A stretch of 64,000 bases of DNA from Methylibium petroleiphilum PM1 (lineage in GTDB: Bacteria > Pseudomonadota > Gammaproteobacteria > Burkholderiales > Burkholderiaceae_C). The notes under the pieces were generated by a model, which was not told the origin of the DNA, did no database searches, and worked only from the letters and a program-made list of their open reading frames with translations. The position numbers and the translations under genes are program-made. Each line of letters starts with the position of its first letter. Within the stretch, counting starts at the first letter, position 1. Location: the NCBI RefSeq assembly GCF_000015725.1, contig NC_008825.1, positions 1,798,001 to 1,862,000 on the forward strand. The letters are read 5' to 3'. This document shows, piece after piece, positions 41,460 to 50,771 of this stretch.

Positions 41460-43144
41460 AGGCTGTGTGAGAACTCCTGTCGTCGACGCTTTCGGAACGA
41501 GTTGCGCTTCTGGCGCTGCACGCGCGTTCATTGGCCCACAGTAGTCATTACAGAGCTATATGCCGCGTTTGGAGGTCTTGACGGGTCTACGGCCCGCCAT
41601 TTCGCATAACAAGGCGCCTACGCGCCCACCAGCTTCATGGCCTTCAGCGTTTTGGCAATACCAAGGATGCTCATTACACGCTTGAGGTTGTAAGCCAGTA
41701 CGTGAAGGCTCATTTCTGTCGCAACGTTGGGCAGTCTCCGGGTCAGGAAGTGCGCTGAGCCCATCCAGTGTTTCAGTGTTCCGAACACATGCTCAACAGT
41801 CCGCTTTCGAACCGCCATAGCGGTTGGCCGGCTATCCAGTCGTCGCTGCACCTTTTCAAGCACCGCCTCGTGTTCCCAGCGGGAGATACGCCTGTAGTCA
41901 CCTGTCGTGCACTGCGCCTTGATCGGGCATTGCGGGCACGCGCTGCTCCAGTAGCGACGGATCTCCAGGCCGCGCTCATCGCGCGTGTAGCGGTGAATGG
42001 CGCGCTGCCCGGCAGGACATTGGTACTCATCATCGCGGGCGATGTAGATGAAGTCAGACTTATCAAATCGTCCCTCAGCCTTAGCATTGGATGTCATTGA
42101 CTTCGGAACGTAGGCCAGGATCCCAGCGTCGTCGCATGCCTTGAGTTCGATGCTGTTGTAGTAGCCACGATCGGCATGGGCGTGCAGCCTGATCTTGCCC
42201 ATCGCACCGCGCGCCGCCAGCGCCATCGCGCTGAGCTGCGACCTGTCGCTGCTGTCGTTGGTCACGTTGTGCGTAACGATCAGATGGTGCTTGGCGTCTA
42301 CAGCTACTTGGACGTTGTAGCCCACGATCCCCGAGCCCAGCCGACTGGTGGCCATGGAGCGCGCATCTGGATCAGTCAACGACAGCTGTTCGTCTGGCTC
42401 GGACTTCAACTGCGCCCTGAGCCCATCGAGTTCGCGCATGCGCTTGCGCAACTTCTTGATCTTCTCCTGCAGTCGCTCGGTCTTGGCCTCCACACCGACC
42501 GATTGCGTGCGATCGGCAGTCTCCAGCGTGTCCAGGTAGCGCTGGATGCTCTGCGCAACCTGCTCTTGGAATCGGTCGATCTTCACCTCCGTGAAGTTCC
42601 GGTCCCGGTTGTTGACCGCCTTGAACTTGCTGCCGTCGATGGCCACGATGGCCTGCGAGAAGAGCTTCAGTTCGCGACACAGGACAACGAATCGGCGGCA
42701 AGCGTTCTGGATGCCTTTGCCGCTGCCGCGCCGGAAGTCAGCGACGGTCTTGAAATCAGGAGCCAGCCTGCCTGTCAACCACATCAGCTCAATATTGCGC
42801 TGACACTCCCGCTCCAGGCGCCGACTGGATTGAATGCGGTTGAGGTAGCCGTAGATATAGATCTTCAGCAGTACCGCTGGGTGATACGAGGGTCGACCCG
42901 TCGATGCCGGCGTCAGCCCATCGAAGCCCAAGGCCTGTAAGTCGAGTTCGCTGACGAATGCGTCGACCACTCGGACCGGGTTGTCCTCGGCGACGAAGTC
43001 GTCAAGGCACTCTGGCAACAACGTAACCTGGTTCCGGTCGCCACCTTCAACAAATCGGGCCATCTGGCAGCCTCCGCTAACCGCGTCGGCTCGTCACTCT
43101 ACGCAAGCAATCATCGATCTGGCAGCGGGTTTTCACACAGCCTC
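41460..43144. mobile_element. Complete IS1182-family insertion sequence
   Basis: The element is 1685 bp. The left end reads GAGGCTGTGTGAGAAC; the right end, read inward, is GAGGCTGTGTGAAAAC, so the inverted repeats match at 15 of 16 bases. The target duplication is GACT at 41456-41459 and 43145-43148. One intact transposase gene occupies most of it. Matching repeats and duplication suggest a fairly recent, intact insertion. Confidence 0.9.
41618..43063 (-). CDS. IS1182-family DDE transposase
   Basis: This 481-residue transposase has an N-terminal DUF772-like domain (YHPAVLLKIYIYGYLNRIQSS, about 60-80), a catalytic domain beginning at VAIDGSKFKAVN, a coiled-coil insert at about 180-220, HADRGYYNS, and a C-terminal DDE_6-like segment with KRTVEHVFGTLKHWMG. 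A zinc-like CPQCPIKAQC motif is visible. The frame is intact. No terminator is seen inside the element. Confidence 0.92.
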   Translation of the reverse strand: MARFVEGGDRNQVTLLPECLDDFVAEDNPVRVVDAFVSELDLQALGFDGLTPASTGRPSYHPAVLLKIYIYGYLNRIQSSRRLERECQRNIELMWLTGRLAPDFKTVADFRRGSGKGIQNACRRFVVLCRELKLFSQAIVAIDGSKFKAVNNRDRNFTEVKIDRFQEQVAQSIQRYLDTLETADRTQSVGVEAKTERLQEKIKKLRKRMRELDGLRAQLKSEPDEQLSLTDPDARSMATSRLGSGIVGYNVQVAVDAKHHLIVTHNVTNDSSDRSQLSAMALAARGAMGKIRLHAHADRGYYNSIELKACDDAGILAYVPKSMTSNAKAEGRFDKSDFIYIARDDEYQCPAGQRAIHRYTRDERGLEIRRYWSSACPQCPIKAQCTTGDYRRISRWEHEAVLEKVQRRLDSRPTAMAVRKRTVEHVFGTLKHWMGSAHFLTRRLPNVATEMSLHVLAYNLKRVMSILGIAKTLKAMKLVGA

Positions 43145-43627
43145 GACTGGGTGCTGCCGTTCAGGCTCGGTGCTTGAGCGGCTGCTCTGGCCGGAAGCAG
43201 CCTTGCGTGGATCGGCTCGTCCAATGACCGCTCCGGCTTCGTGATCGTTCAGCCGCACGACGCAACGGTCTCTTCGGCGGTCGAACGACCGGTCTGAGCG
43301 GCCGCGAACTGGCACTATCGACCCACAGCAGCCGGCGGTTAAACAGAAGACCGGTCATTCCCGCGGCGAAGGGCGACCCCAACGGCTGCAGCTTCCTTGA
43401 GACCAGGGCGCATGCGCGCTCGTTGACGTGAAACCCGTCGGCAGCGGCGAACCACGGCCTCTCGGTGGTAACGCTCGGAGTGGCACTGACCTGGCGCGTA
43501 CGCGCCGCCGTCTTCAGAGGCGTCACCTTGGATGCCTTCGCCGAGTTTGTGCTTGGTCGGGCAGCTTGGTCGGCTGACCGTATCGGTGCCGTCCACGACG
43601 CCGGAAAGTGGTCTGCAGGGTCAGGAC
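43145..43627. other. Gene-poor stretch beside the insertion sequence
   Basis: I see no supportable gene in these 483 bases between the IS right end and the CopD-family gene. Frames here are short and Arg-rich. It may be the far half of the original narK upstream region, separated by the insertion. Confidence 0.4.
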
Positions 43628-44104
43628 TCAGGTCGTCCAGCGCATCAGCGTCACGAGCAGCACCAAGACGCCCAGGCCGAGGTTGATCGAGACCCATGTG
43701 CGAATCTGCGCCAAGACCGCACCACCGGCGGCCCACTCGGACGCTGCCACGGCCCGGCCGAGCCGCTTGAAGAGCACGAAGCGGATGTGCATGAAGATCG
43801 CCACCATCGCGACGCCCACCGCCGCCATGACGGTCCAGGCCAGCGGCATCTCGAAGTTGCCCCCCGACTGCACCACCTGCTTGGCCACACGGCCCAGCAT
43901 CCACACGCCGCTGGCCAGCGTCAGCAGCGCGGCCACAAGTACCGCTTGGAAGAAGCGGCCGAGCACATCGTGCATCAGCCGCAAGCGGACTGGCGCTTCG
44001 AGCTGGGCGACGGCCGGGCGCAGGAAGAAGTGCGCAAATGCCATGCCACCGATCCACAGGATGATGGCCAGCACATGAACCGTCTTGAGGGCAGCGTAGA
44101 TCAT
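43628..44104 (-). CDS. CopD-family membrane protein
   Basis: This 158-residue protein has four membrane segments with conserved His residues (LKTVHVLAIILWIGGMAFAHFFL, MHIRFVLFKRLG). It resembles the copper-resistance CopD domain and related heme-binding membrane proteins. Start ATG 44104 follows the family pattern. It is last in a minus-strand group with ExoD. Confidence 0.75.
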   Translation of the reverse strand: MIYAALKTVHVLAIILWIGGMAFAHFFLRPAVAQLEAPVRLRLMHDVLGRFFQAVLVAALLTLASGVWMLGRVAKQVVQSGGNFEMPLAWTVMAAVGVAMVAIFMHIRFVLFKRLGRAVAASEWAAGGAVLAQIRTWVSINLGLGVLVLLVTLMRWTT

Positions 44105-44123
44105 TTCGAACTTCCGTTCAGAT

Positions 44124-44723
44124 TCAAAACAAACCCAGGAGCCAGTCACTGCCCCAGGCCCATGCCATCAGCATGACGCCCGCAGTGACGCACATCGCCA
44201 GGGCCGCCATCGCCAGCCCCAGGACAACCGCAACACCATCGCGAAACACCAGCCCCAGTCCGATGAGCATCAGCGCCAGCGCCGGGAGCACGTTGCCGAA
44301 GGGGATGGGCATGACGACGATGAAAGCCATCAACCCAATCGCTGCGGCGGTCCATGACCGTCTCTCCGGGGATGCAAGATGGCTCAGCCGGGCCCTGGCA
44401 AGACGCCCAGCCACGCAATAGGCAGACGCAAGCATGCCCAGCACCCGCTGCGCCCAGGTGCGTGAGAGTTCGAGTTCAGCCACCCGCCGAGGAAGGCATG
44501 CAGAGGACTGACCCCGCCACATCGCCGCCGCCAGCGCGGCCATTCCCAGGCCAAGCACAGTGCCGACGCCAGGCACGGGAAGGAGACACGGGACTGCCAT
44601 CAGCAGCAGCCAGGTGCCGTGCGCGGCAGGCCCGTGGGCTTGCGCCAGGGTTTGCATCGACACCCTCTCGGCAGGCAGGTTCGCGGCTGTCTCACGCAGC
44701 CGCTGCACGATGGATTCCGTCAT
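44124..44723 (-). CDS. ExoD-family membrane protein
   Basis: This 199-residue protein matches the exopolysaccharide synthesis ExoD family. It shows GTWLLLMAVPCLLPVPGVGTVLG, RVLGMLASAYCVAG and MPIPFGNVLPALALMLIGLG, with about five hydrophobic segments. The family affects exopolysaccharide and alkali tolerance, but the molecular activity is unknown. Confidence 0.85.
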   Translation of the reverse strand: MTESIVQRLRETAANLPAERVSMQTLAQAHGPAAHGTWLLLMAVPCLLPVPGVGTVLGLGMAALAAAMWRGQSSACLPRRVAELELSRTWAQRVLGMLASAYCVAGRLARARLSHLASPERRSWTAAAIGLMAFIVVMPIPFGNVLPALALMLIGLGLVFRDGVAVVLGLAMAALAMCVTAGVMLMAWAWGSDWLLGLF

Positions 44724-44793
44724 GGGGCCTCGACGTCGTCCCGCAAGGCACGGCGGGGACTGAGCAGATTGTCCTGAATGCTCATCAACTCAC

Positions 44794-45879
44794 TCACGGC
44801 ACGCTGCTTGCCGCCGGACGGCGGATCACCACCACCACCAGCGTCACCACCGTCAGAGGAACGACGAAGCCAAGCATGACACCCGAGAACGCCTGCAGCG
44901 CGTCGTGCTGCTGCGCGGCCAGGATCAGGTAAGCCACGTAGGCGACGTAGTAACCGAGGAAGACGCCGCCTTCCCAGCGCGCAATCTCACGGCCTGTGAT
45001 GAAGACCGGCAGGCACGCGAGCGCCACGGCCAGCATGACCCAAATGTCGAAGGCCAGCAGCGACGGCGCCATGGCCAGGCCGAGGTCACCCGACACCAGG
45101 CCCGACAGGCCCAGGCAGCCCAGAATGTTGAAGGTGTTGCTGCCGACGACGTTACCTACTGCGATGTCGCGCTCGCCCTTGATGGCAGCGGTGATGCTGG
45201 TGGCCACCTCGGGCATGCTGGTGCCCGCGGCGACGATGGTCAGGCCGATGATCAAGTCGCTCACGCCCATCGCCTTGGCGAAGTTCACCGAGGCCTGCAC
45301 GAGGTATTCGGATCCGAACACCAGCGCCGCCAGGCCGGCACCGATCAGCAGCAGTTGGGCGGGCAGCCGGTCGTCCCAAGCACCCGCTTCGGCGGGTTTG
45401 ATCTCGTGGGCGTACTCATCCTTGGCGGCCTGTGTCTCGCGCCGCGATTGCACGACGAGGAACGCCGTGTACGACACGAGCAGCACGAAGAGAATTCCAC
45501 CGTCGAAGAACGACAGTCGGCCGTCCAACCCCAGCGCCAGCAACAGCAGGCTCGCGCCGATCATGATCGGCACTTCCTGGCGGATCAGTTGGATGTTGAC
45601 CACCAGCGGCGCGATCAGCGCACTGATGCCCAGGATGAACAGCACATTGAAGATGTTGCTGCCCACCACGTTGCCGATGGCAATGTCGGTCTTGCCGTCG
45701 AGCACGGCACCGACACTCACCGCGACCTCGGGCGCGCTGGTGCCGAAGGCCACGATGGTGAGTCCTACGACGAGCGGGCTGATGCCGAACGACAGCGCCA
45801 GCTTGGACGCACCGCGGACGAGCACGTTGGCACCGATGACCAGCAGGATCAGGCCACCGAGAAAAATGAGTATGTTCAT
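44794..45879 (-). CDS. Ca2+/Na+ antiporter of the CaCA family
   Basis: This 361-residue exchanger contains the two inverted alpha repeats of the family: GLTIVAFGTSAPEVAVSV (about 40-57) and GLTIVAAGTSMPEVATSI. Each is followed by GNVVGSN-type motifs. About ten membrane segments are expected. It moves Ca2+ against Na+ or H+. ATG 45879 follows the family start. An NhaR-like regulator gene nearby is transcribed in the opposite direction. Confidence 0.92.
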   Translation of the reverse strand: MNILIFLGGLILLVIGANVLVRGASKLALSFGISPLVVGLTIVAFGTSAPEVAVSVGAVLDGKTDIAIGNVVGSNIFNVLFILGISALIAPLVVNIQLIRQEVPIMIGASLLLLALGLDGRLSFFDGGILFVLLVSYTAFLVVQSRRETQAAKDEYAHEIKPAEAGAWDDRLPAQLLLIGAGLAALVFGSEYLVQASVNFAKAMGVSDLIIGLTIVAAGTSMPEVATSITAAIKGERDIAVGNVVGSNTFNILGCLGLSGLVSGDLGLAMAPSLLAFDIWVMLAVALACLPVFITGREIARWEGGVFLGYYVAYVAYLILAAQQHDALQAFSGVMLGFVVPLTVVTLVVVVIRRPAASSVP

Positions 45880-46096
45880 GATCTGGCACTGTAGCTGCAA
45901 GCGTTCGCCCACCGCAGGCTGCAACGCCACCTGGGCCACTCAGCGGTCGGCCTGAGAGCCAGTTCCGCAATCAGACCCGGGAGCGGCTGCGGCTGCGCTC
46001 GGCTCAGCATCGCGGGCTGGGCCTGCTCCGCCCCACGGGCCCTCACAAGACCCGACCCGCGTGCTGCAGTGGTGCCACGCCCAAGAAGCCTACCAG

Positions 46097-46510
46097 TCAA
46101 GCTGCCACTGGCTGGCGCGGCTGAGGACCTGAGCCGCCACCGCGGCGGCGCAACAGCGCGATGAGCAGGTGCAGCCCGGCGCCTAGCAGCACGAGCAGCA
46201 CGCTGCCGATGCCCCAGATCACCCATGTCGCCACGGTCAAGCCACCCGCCAGCGCGGGTGCGGCCTGCAGCAGGCCGTCGACAAACGGCGCAAAGCCCGC
46301 CATCAGTTGGCTTGCCCACTGCGCGACTTCGGGCGGCACCCAGGGGGCCAGCCAATCCGGCACAGCGATGGTGCCGGCGCCTGATGCAGCCCCTGTGAGC
46401 GCGCCCGCGTTCGAAACCGTCCAGACGGCAACGGCATGCAGCGCCCAGGCAGCCAGCGACCACAGCGCCAGAAGTGCGACGACGGAGAACCAACTGAGGA
46501 CGTAGAACAT
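46097..46510 (-). CDS. Small membrane protein, function unknown
   Basis: This 137-residue protein has an N-terminal membrane segment (about 2-25), a Pro/Trp-rich middle (VPDWLAPWVPPEVAQWASQLM) and a second hydrophobic segment at about 88-120. The tail is basic. I recognise no named family. Its start is about 110 bases from the divergent NhaR-like gene, so they may share regulation. Confidence 0.65.
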   Translation of the reverse strand: MFYVLSWFSVVALLALWSLAAWALHAVAVWTVSNAGALTGAASGAGTIAVPDWLAPWVPPEVAQWASQLMAGFAPFVDGLLQAAPALAGGLTVATWVIWGIGSVLLVLLGAGLHLLIALLRRRGGGSGPQPRQPVAA

Positions 46511-46620
46511 GACTGGACTTCCTATGGTATTCGAATGGCACAGAGTATCGGGACCAATGCGCTTCGCACAAACCAGATTCGCACGCACTTAAACTTCGGT
46601 TTTCCCGCACCGGAGGACAC

Positions 46621-47502
46621 ATGCTGAACTACCGACATCTCCACTACTTCTGGGTTGTCAGCAAGGAAGGCGGCTTCGCCCGTGCCGCCGAACGGCTGGA
46701 CATGGCGGTGCAGACCATCAGCGCGCAGGTGCGCGAGCTGGAGAAGGCGCTGGGCCACCAGCTCCTCAAGCCCTCGGGCCGTGGCGTGGCCCTCACCGAA
46801 GCAGGTCAGGCTGCTTTTGCACGCGCCGAGGAGATTTTTCAGCTGGGCCAGGGCATCCCTGACGAGGTGCGCGAAGCGGCCAGCGGCAAGGTGGCCCGCC
46901 TGGCGGTTGGGTTCTCCGATGGCATCTCGAAGCTTGCAGCCCATGCGCTGCTGGAGCCCGTGTTGAGCACACCCAACCTTCGGTTGGTCTGCCACGAAGG
47001 AGAGTTCGAGCAGCTGCTGGGCGAACTGGCGCTGCATCACCTGGACCTGGTGCTGGCCGGTCAGGCCGCACCGCGCAACCCGAACCTGCGCCTCACCAGC
47101 GAGCGCCTCGTTGAGTCACCGGTCGAGTGGTATGGCCCGGCCCGGCTGGTCGGGAAGCCCGAGCGCGACCGGTTTCCGCAAAGCCTGAACGACTTGCCTG
47201 TTCTGCTGCCCACTGGGCACTCGGCCCTGCGCCCGACGCTGGACCACTGGTTCGAAACGCAGGGCCTGCGCCCTCGCATCGTAGGGGAGTTCGAGGACAG
47301 CGCCCTGCTGGCGGTGTTTGCGGCTCGCGGCCTGGGCGTGTTCCCGGTCAGCCGACTCGGAGCAGACGACGTCGGCCTGATGCGCGGCCTTCGGCTGCTG
47401 GGCAGTAGTGATGGCGTGAAGGAAGAGATCCACGCCATCCGGTCGCGGCGCGGCCAGCACCACCCCCTGGTGACGCAGGTGGTGGCCGCGGCGCGACTTT
47501 AG
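46621..47502 (+). CDS. nhaR: NhaR-like LysR-family regulator
   Basis: This 293-residue LysR-type protein has an N-terminal winged HTH (NYRHLHYFWVVSKEGGFARAAERL) and an effector domain from about 95. NhaR responds to Na+ and activates sodium/proton exchange. The nearby ion exchanger and membrane protein make good targets, but this is inference. The start ATG is preceded by GGAGG. Confidence 0.82.
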   Translation: MLNYRHLHYFWVVSKEGGFARAAERLDMAVQTISAQVRELEKALGHQLLKPSGRGVALTEAGQAAFARAEEIFQLGQGIPDEVREAASGKVARLAVGFSDGISKLAAHALLEPVLSTPNLRLVCHEGEFEQLLGELALHHLDLVLAGQAAPRNPNLRLTSERLVESPVEWYGPARLVGKPERDRFPQSLNDLPVLLPTGHSALRPTLDHWFETQGLRPRIVGEFEDSALLAVFAARGLGVFPVSRLGADDVGLMRGLRLLGSSDGVKEEIHAIRSRRGQHHPLVTQVVAAARL

Positions 47503-47508
47503 AGGTGT

Positions 47509-47528
47509 CCTGATCGACCTCGATCAGG
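47509..47528. terminator. Bidirectional stem-loop between convergent genes
   Basis: CCTGATCG-ACCT-CGATCAGG is a perfect eight-base-pair stem with a four-base loop, just after the nhaR-like stop. The TerB-like gene's stop codon falls within the right arm. No T-tract follows, so efficiency is uncertain. Confidence 0.55.
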
Positions 47529-47958
47529 CGGCGTGGCGATGGGCCACCTTCGTGGCGCTCGGCTCCTCGCCATCGTAGAGCTTCCAGTGGCGTCGAGCGG
47601 CCTCCACCACCAAGGTTTCGCCGTCGGCCAGATGGCCATCGGCGCGCGCCGCGGCCAGGGACAGGCGCATCACCTTCCTTTGCAGCGCCGGATCGGAGAT
47701 CTCGGCCATCAATGACGCCAAGGCGCTGTCATCGACGTTGCCCATGAGCGATCCGGTCTCGTACCCACCCGCCAGGAGCTCTTCGCACAAGGTGTGAACG
47801 ATGTGCGGCAGGAGCTGGGGCTCCAGCCCGAGTTCGCGCTCCGCGCCCAACTGCTTGAGGATGTTGAATTCGGAACTGCACACGTGACCGTCGGAGATGA
47901 GCACCAGCGCGACGATGCGCGCGGCGGCTTCTGGGCTGTTGTGGGGGTAGCTGCGCAC
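47524..47958 (-). CDS. TerB-like protein (paralogue A)
   Basis: This 144-residue helical protein has TerB-like features: RSYPHNSPEAAARIVALVL and an acidic HLADGE motif near 118. It is clearly related to the gene at 53473-53889 (DPAL, LADLM/LASLM and DGE in the same order). I use the GTG at 47958 because GGAGACCC lies before it at the same spacing as in the paralogue. TerB domains bind metal and membranes in stress systems. Confidence 0.72.
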   Translation of the reverse strand: MRSYPHNSPEAAARIVALVLISDGHVCSSEFNILKQLGAERELGLEPQLLPHIVHTLCEELLAGGYETGSLMGNVDDSALASLMAEISDPALQRKVMRLSLAAARADGHLADGETLVVEAARRHWKLYDGEEPSATKVAHRHAA

Positions 47959-48329
47959 GATGGGTCTCCGTTGAGATAGGTCAGTCTGAGGTGACAAGCT
48001 GAGTTTCAGAGTCAGTCGCCCCGGGCGGGATGCCGGCGTTCAGACTGGCGTGTACGACGCTCGGCCGGGATCGGGATGGGCACGAGCACTGGCGCTTGCT
48101 GTGGCACCCACTGCCTGAGGTCCTCCTTCAGCAAGCGCAGGCTCTGCTTGATCCGGGCAAGTACGAGGGACGCAAAGCGGAAGGAAGGCTTCATGGCGGG
48201 TGAGCTCGGAAGTGAGGACAGGCGGGAATATGCATCCTGTCCTGCTTCTGAAGAAGCGATACTTCCGAGCATCTAACTCAGGAAAATACGAACTCGCCGG
48301 AAGATGGAGCGCCCGTTGCAGAGCGGAAC
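47959..48329. other. Gene-poor stretch between TerB-like A and the phosphodiesterase
   Basis: The region holds one weak minus-strand frame, 48012-48194, of 60 residues with a basic amphipathic start (MKPSFRFASLVLARIKQSLR) and no visible ribosome binding site. I do not call it a gene with confidence. It should hold the promoter of the TerB-like gene. Confidence 0.3.
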
Positions 48330-49127
48330 TCACGTCCGGTCCGGCCGGACCTCACTGACCTTGGCGAGCCGGAAAGCCCGGTCGTCGCCCTTGTAGTCCC
48401 ACTGCTCGATCCGACAGCATCCCGGCGCCGCATCCGCGCCCCAGCGCAGCAGATTGACCGAGTTGGGCATGCCATCACGCACCCGGGACGACACGGCCGT
48501 GCCCGCCTGCACGACCCACAGCGAACGCGCCAGGCCTTGCAGCGGCATGACGTAGGGGAGGTGGATGTGACCGCCCATGACGAGGTCGGCGCCGGCTTCA
48601 GCCCAAGGCTGCAGAGCGGCCGCATGCCCGCGCAGTCGGTTTGGCTCTTCCTCGGCACGCGTGACGGCTATGGGCTGGTGCACCACGACCACGCGCAGCT
48701 GCGCGGGGTCGGCATGCTCCACAAGTCGCGCGACACGGTCGATCTGCAGCGCGGATACCTCACCATCTTTGTGTCGCCAGGGTCGCGTGGTGTTGACGCA
48801 CACCACCAGGAGTTCCGGGGAGCGGTGCACCGGCTCGAGGTCTATGCCGAACGCGGCGCTGTACCGCCCATACGGGCTGCGCAGGCGCGCCCACAGATCG
48901 AAGAGCGGGATGTCGTGGTTGCCTGGGACGGCCAGCACGGGAGCTCCCAGACGGTCCACGAACGAGCGTGCAGCCCGGAACTGGGCCGGACGCGCGCGCT
49001 GCGTGATGTCGCCCGACAGCACAACCACATCAGGACGCTGCTGGTGGGCCAGCGTGCCCAGGGCTTCGACGACCGCGCCCTGCTCGGTGCCGAAGTGCGT
49101 GTCGGAAATCTGCAGCAGGACGCTCAA
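48330..49127 (-). CDS. Calcineurin-like metallophosphoesterase
   Basis: This 265-residue enzyme has all the di-metal motifs in order: QISDTHFG (7-14), SGDIT (38-42), PGNHDIP, VVHQP and GGHIHLPY. The set resembles class III cyclic-nucleotide phosphodiesterases and related phosphatases. The substrate is not known. It overlaps the lipid-kinase gene by four bases, so the two are co-translated. Confidence 0.88.
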   Translation of the reverse strand: MSVLLQISDTHFGTEQGAVVEALGTLAHQQRPDVVVLSGDITQRARPAQFRAARSFVDRLGAPVLAVPGNHDIPLFDLWARLRSPYGRYSAAFGIDLEPVHRSPELLVVCVNTTRPWRHKDGEVSALQIDRVARLVEHADPAQLRVVVVHQPIAVTRAEEEPNRLRGHAAALQPWAEAGADLVMGGHIHLPYVMPLQGLARSLWVVQAGTAVSSRVRDGMPNSVNLLRWGADAAPGCCRIEQWDYKGDDRAFRLAKVSEVRPDRT

Positions 49128-50122
49128 GGCGCTGCCCCTTCGGCGCTGGATCGGGCGTCGACAACGGCAGCGTCGCGCTGTGGCATCAGCAGGTACAGTG
49201 GTTTGGCCAGCACCCGGAAGTCCAGCGGTGCGCGCATCATCGTCACTTCGCCATCGAAGGCCACCTTCACCCCGCTGCGGCCCTGCGGCAGCGTAGGCCG
49301 CACCACCAGGTGCTCGAACTCGAAGCGCTCGACGCCTGCGGCTTCACCCAGCCTGCCCATGGCGCCATGCAGCATCAGGCCGATCATCGACAGCGTTCCG
49401 ATAGGCCGCAGCACGAGCGCGGCCATGCTGCCGTCGCCTGGCGTGCCGGCCAGGGTGTCATCGGGCTCGGCGCCGAACTGCTGCAGCTGCAGGCGGTTGT
49501 TGCCCACGAAGAGCGTCAAGGTCTGCATGTCGCGCACCTTGCCACCCATCTCGATGTGCAATCGCAAGCGGCGCTGCGCACGAAGCAAAGTCGCACAGGC
49601 TGCCACGAACGCCACCCAGCGGCTGCGACCGAAGCGGGCCTTGTAGGCTTCACGGTCTTCCAGCAGTTCAGGATAGAGCCCGAGACTGGCGTTGACCAGG
49701 AACACGCGGTCGTTGATGCCGGCCACTTGAACCGGCGCAGGCACCGAAAGCAGCAATTGGCGGACGGCATCGGCCGGGTCTGCGGGTATGCCGTGCGTGC
49801 GGGCAAAGTAGTTGAAGGTGCCCTGTGGCACCACGCCCATGGCGCAGCCCGCAGCGTGTGCAGCCTGTGCCACGGTGTTGAGCGTGCCGTCGCCACCGAC
49901 GGCGACCACGGCCGTGCGGGTGGCGATCGCCCTCGTCGCCGCCTGGTGCGACACGCCAATCAACTCGGCGGGGCTGCAGAAGAGCAAGTCACCCCGCCGT
50001 CCACCCGCGCGCAGCGCGGCTTCGACGATTTCGCGCTTCGCCTCCGCGTCGCTGCTGCCCGCCGCCGCATTGACGATGAACTGCAGCGAAGACGTGGGGT
50101 CGATTTCCGGGAGAGCGGCCAT
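49124..50122 (-). CDS. Diacylglycerol-kinase-like lipid kinase
   Basis: This 332-residue protein of the DAGK/YegS family has the nucleotide site VVAVGGDGTLNTVAQA at about 72-87 and PQGTFNYFARTHGIP near 99-113. The C-terminal domain contains VKVAFDGEVT. It would phosphorylate diacylglycerol or a related lipid. ATG 50122 is favoured because sequence before it is poorly conserved. It is followed by the metallophosphoesterase. Confidence 0.85.
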   Translation of the reverse strand: MAALPEIDPTSSLQFIVNAAAGSSDAEAKREIVEAALRAGGRRGDLLFCSPAELIGVSHQAATRAIATRTAVVAVGGDGTLNTVAQAAHAAGCAMGVVPQGTFNYFARTHGIPADPADAVRQLLLSVPAPVQVAGINDRVFLVNASLGLYPELLEDREAYKARFGRSRWVAFVAACATLLRAQRRLRLHIEMGGKVRDMQTLTLFVGNNRLQLQQFGAEPDDTLAGTPGDGSMAALVLRPIGTLSMIGLMLHGAMGRLGEAAGVERFEFEHLVVRPTLPQGRSGVKVAFDGEVTMMRAPLDFRVLAKPLYLLMPQRDAAVVDARSSAEGAAP

Positions 50123-50136
50123 GGCCCAAGGCGCGT

Positions 50137-50655
50137 TCAGGTCTTTTCCCGCGTCAAACGTTCTGCAAAAGAGATGCCGATGGCAGAGAGCACGAAGGTG
50201 AAGTGAATGACAGCCACCATCGTCACGATCTGGATATTCTCCAAAGTCAAATCGCCGCTCAGGTACGTCTTCAAGGCATGCACGCCTGAGATCGAGATGA
50301 TGGCGAATGCAAGCTTCAACTTGAGGTTGTAGGTGTTGACGTGGTCCAGCCAGTCGGGCTTCTTCATGTCCTTCTTGTCGAAGTGCCCCGTGGTCACGAA
50401 GAGCGACACACCGGCGAGCGCGACCACCCACACCAACTGCGCCACCATCGTCATGTCCACCAGTTCGAGCACCTTGATGATCAGGTCGATCTTCTCGAGA
50501 TCGCCGAACAGCAAGGTGCTCATCAGCTTGTAGGTTTCCAGCAGGAACTTTCCCAGAATGCCGAAGATGATCGCCACCAGACCCACATAGAAAAACAACA
50601 TCGTGAATCTCATGCCGTAAAGCAGCGACCCGACCCGTGAAAGCAGCATTTCCAT
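50137..50655 (-). CDS. YqhA-family membrane protein
   Basis: This 172-residue protein matches the YqhA/UPF0114 family: SRVGSLLYGMRFTMLFFYVGL at the start, VDMTMVAQLVWVVALAG in the middle. Three to four membrane segments are predicted. The function is unknown. I use the ATG at 50655. An upstream frame adds 40 residues of low conservation. Confidence 0.8.
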   Translation of the reverse strand: MEMLLSRVGSLLYGMRFTMLFFYVGLVAIIFGILGKFLLETYKLMSTLLFGDLEKIDLIIKVLELVDMTMVAQLVWVVALAGVSLFVTTGHFDKKDMKKPDWLDHVNTYNLKLKLAFAIISISGVHALKTYLSGDLTLENIQIVTMVAVIHFTFVLSAIGISFAERLTREKT

Positions 50656-50771
50656 TCTTGTTTTCCTTGAAACAGAGCCGACAATTACGTCGAACAGCGA
50701 ACCAGCCGAAGCTTCCTGCGCCACGCAGGCCAGCTCGCCCAGGCGACTGAAGCTGACCGAGGCGGACGATT

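Noticed and set aside
43145-43627. A disrupted gene interrupted by the IS element
   Set aside because: No frame on one side of the element continues on the other after removing one copy of GACT; only spacer-like sequence is seen.
47509-47528. TGATCGACCTCGATCA as an Fnr/Dnr box
   Set aside because: The half sites are separated by eight bases, not four, and it lies between convergent gene ends, so it fits a terminator hairpin.
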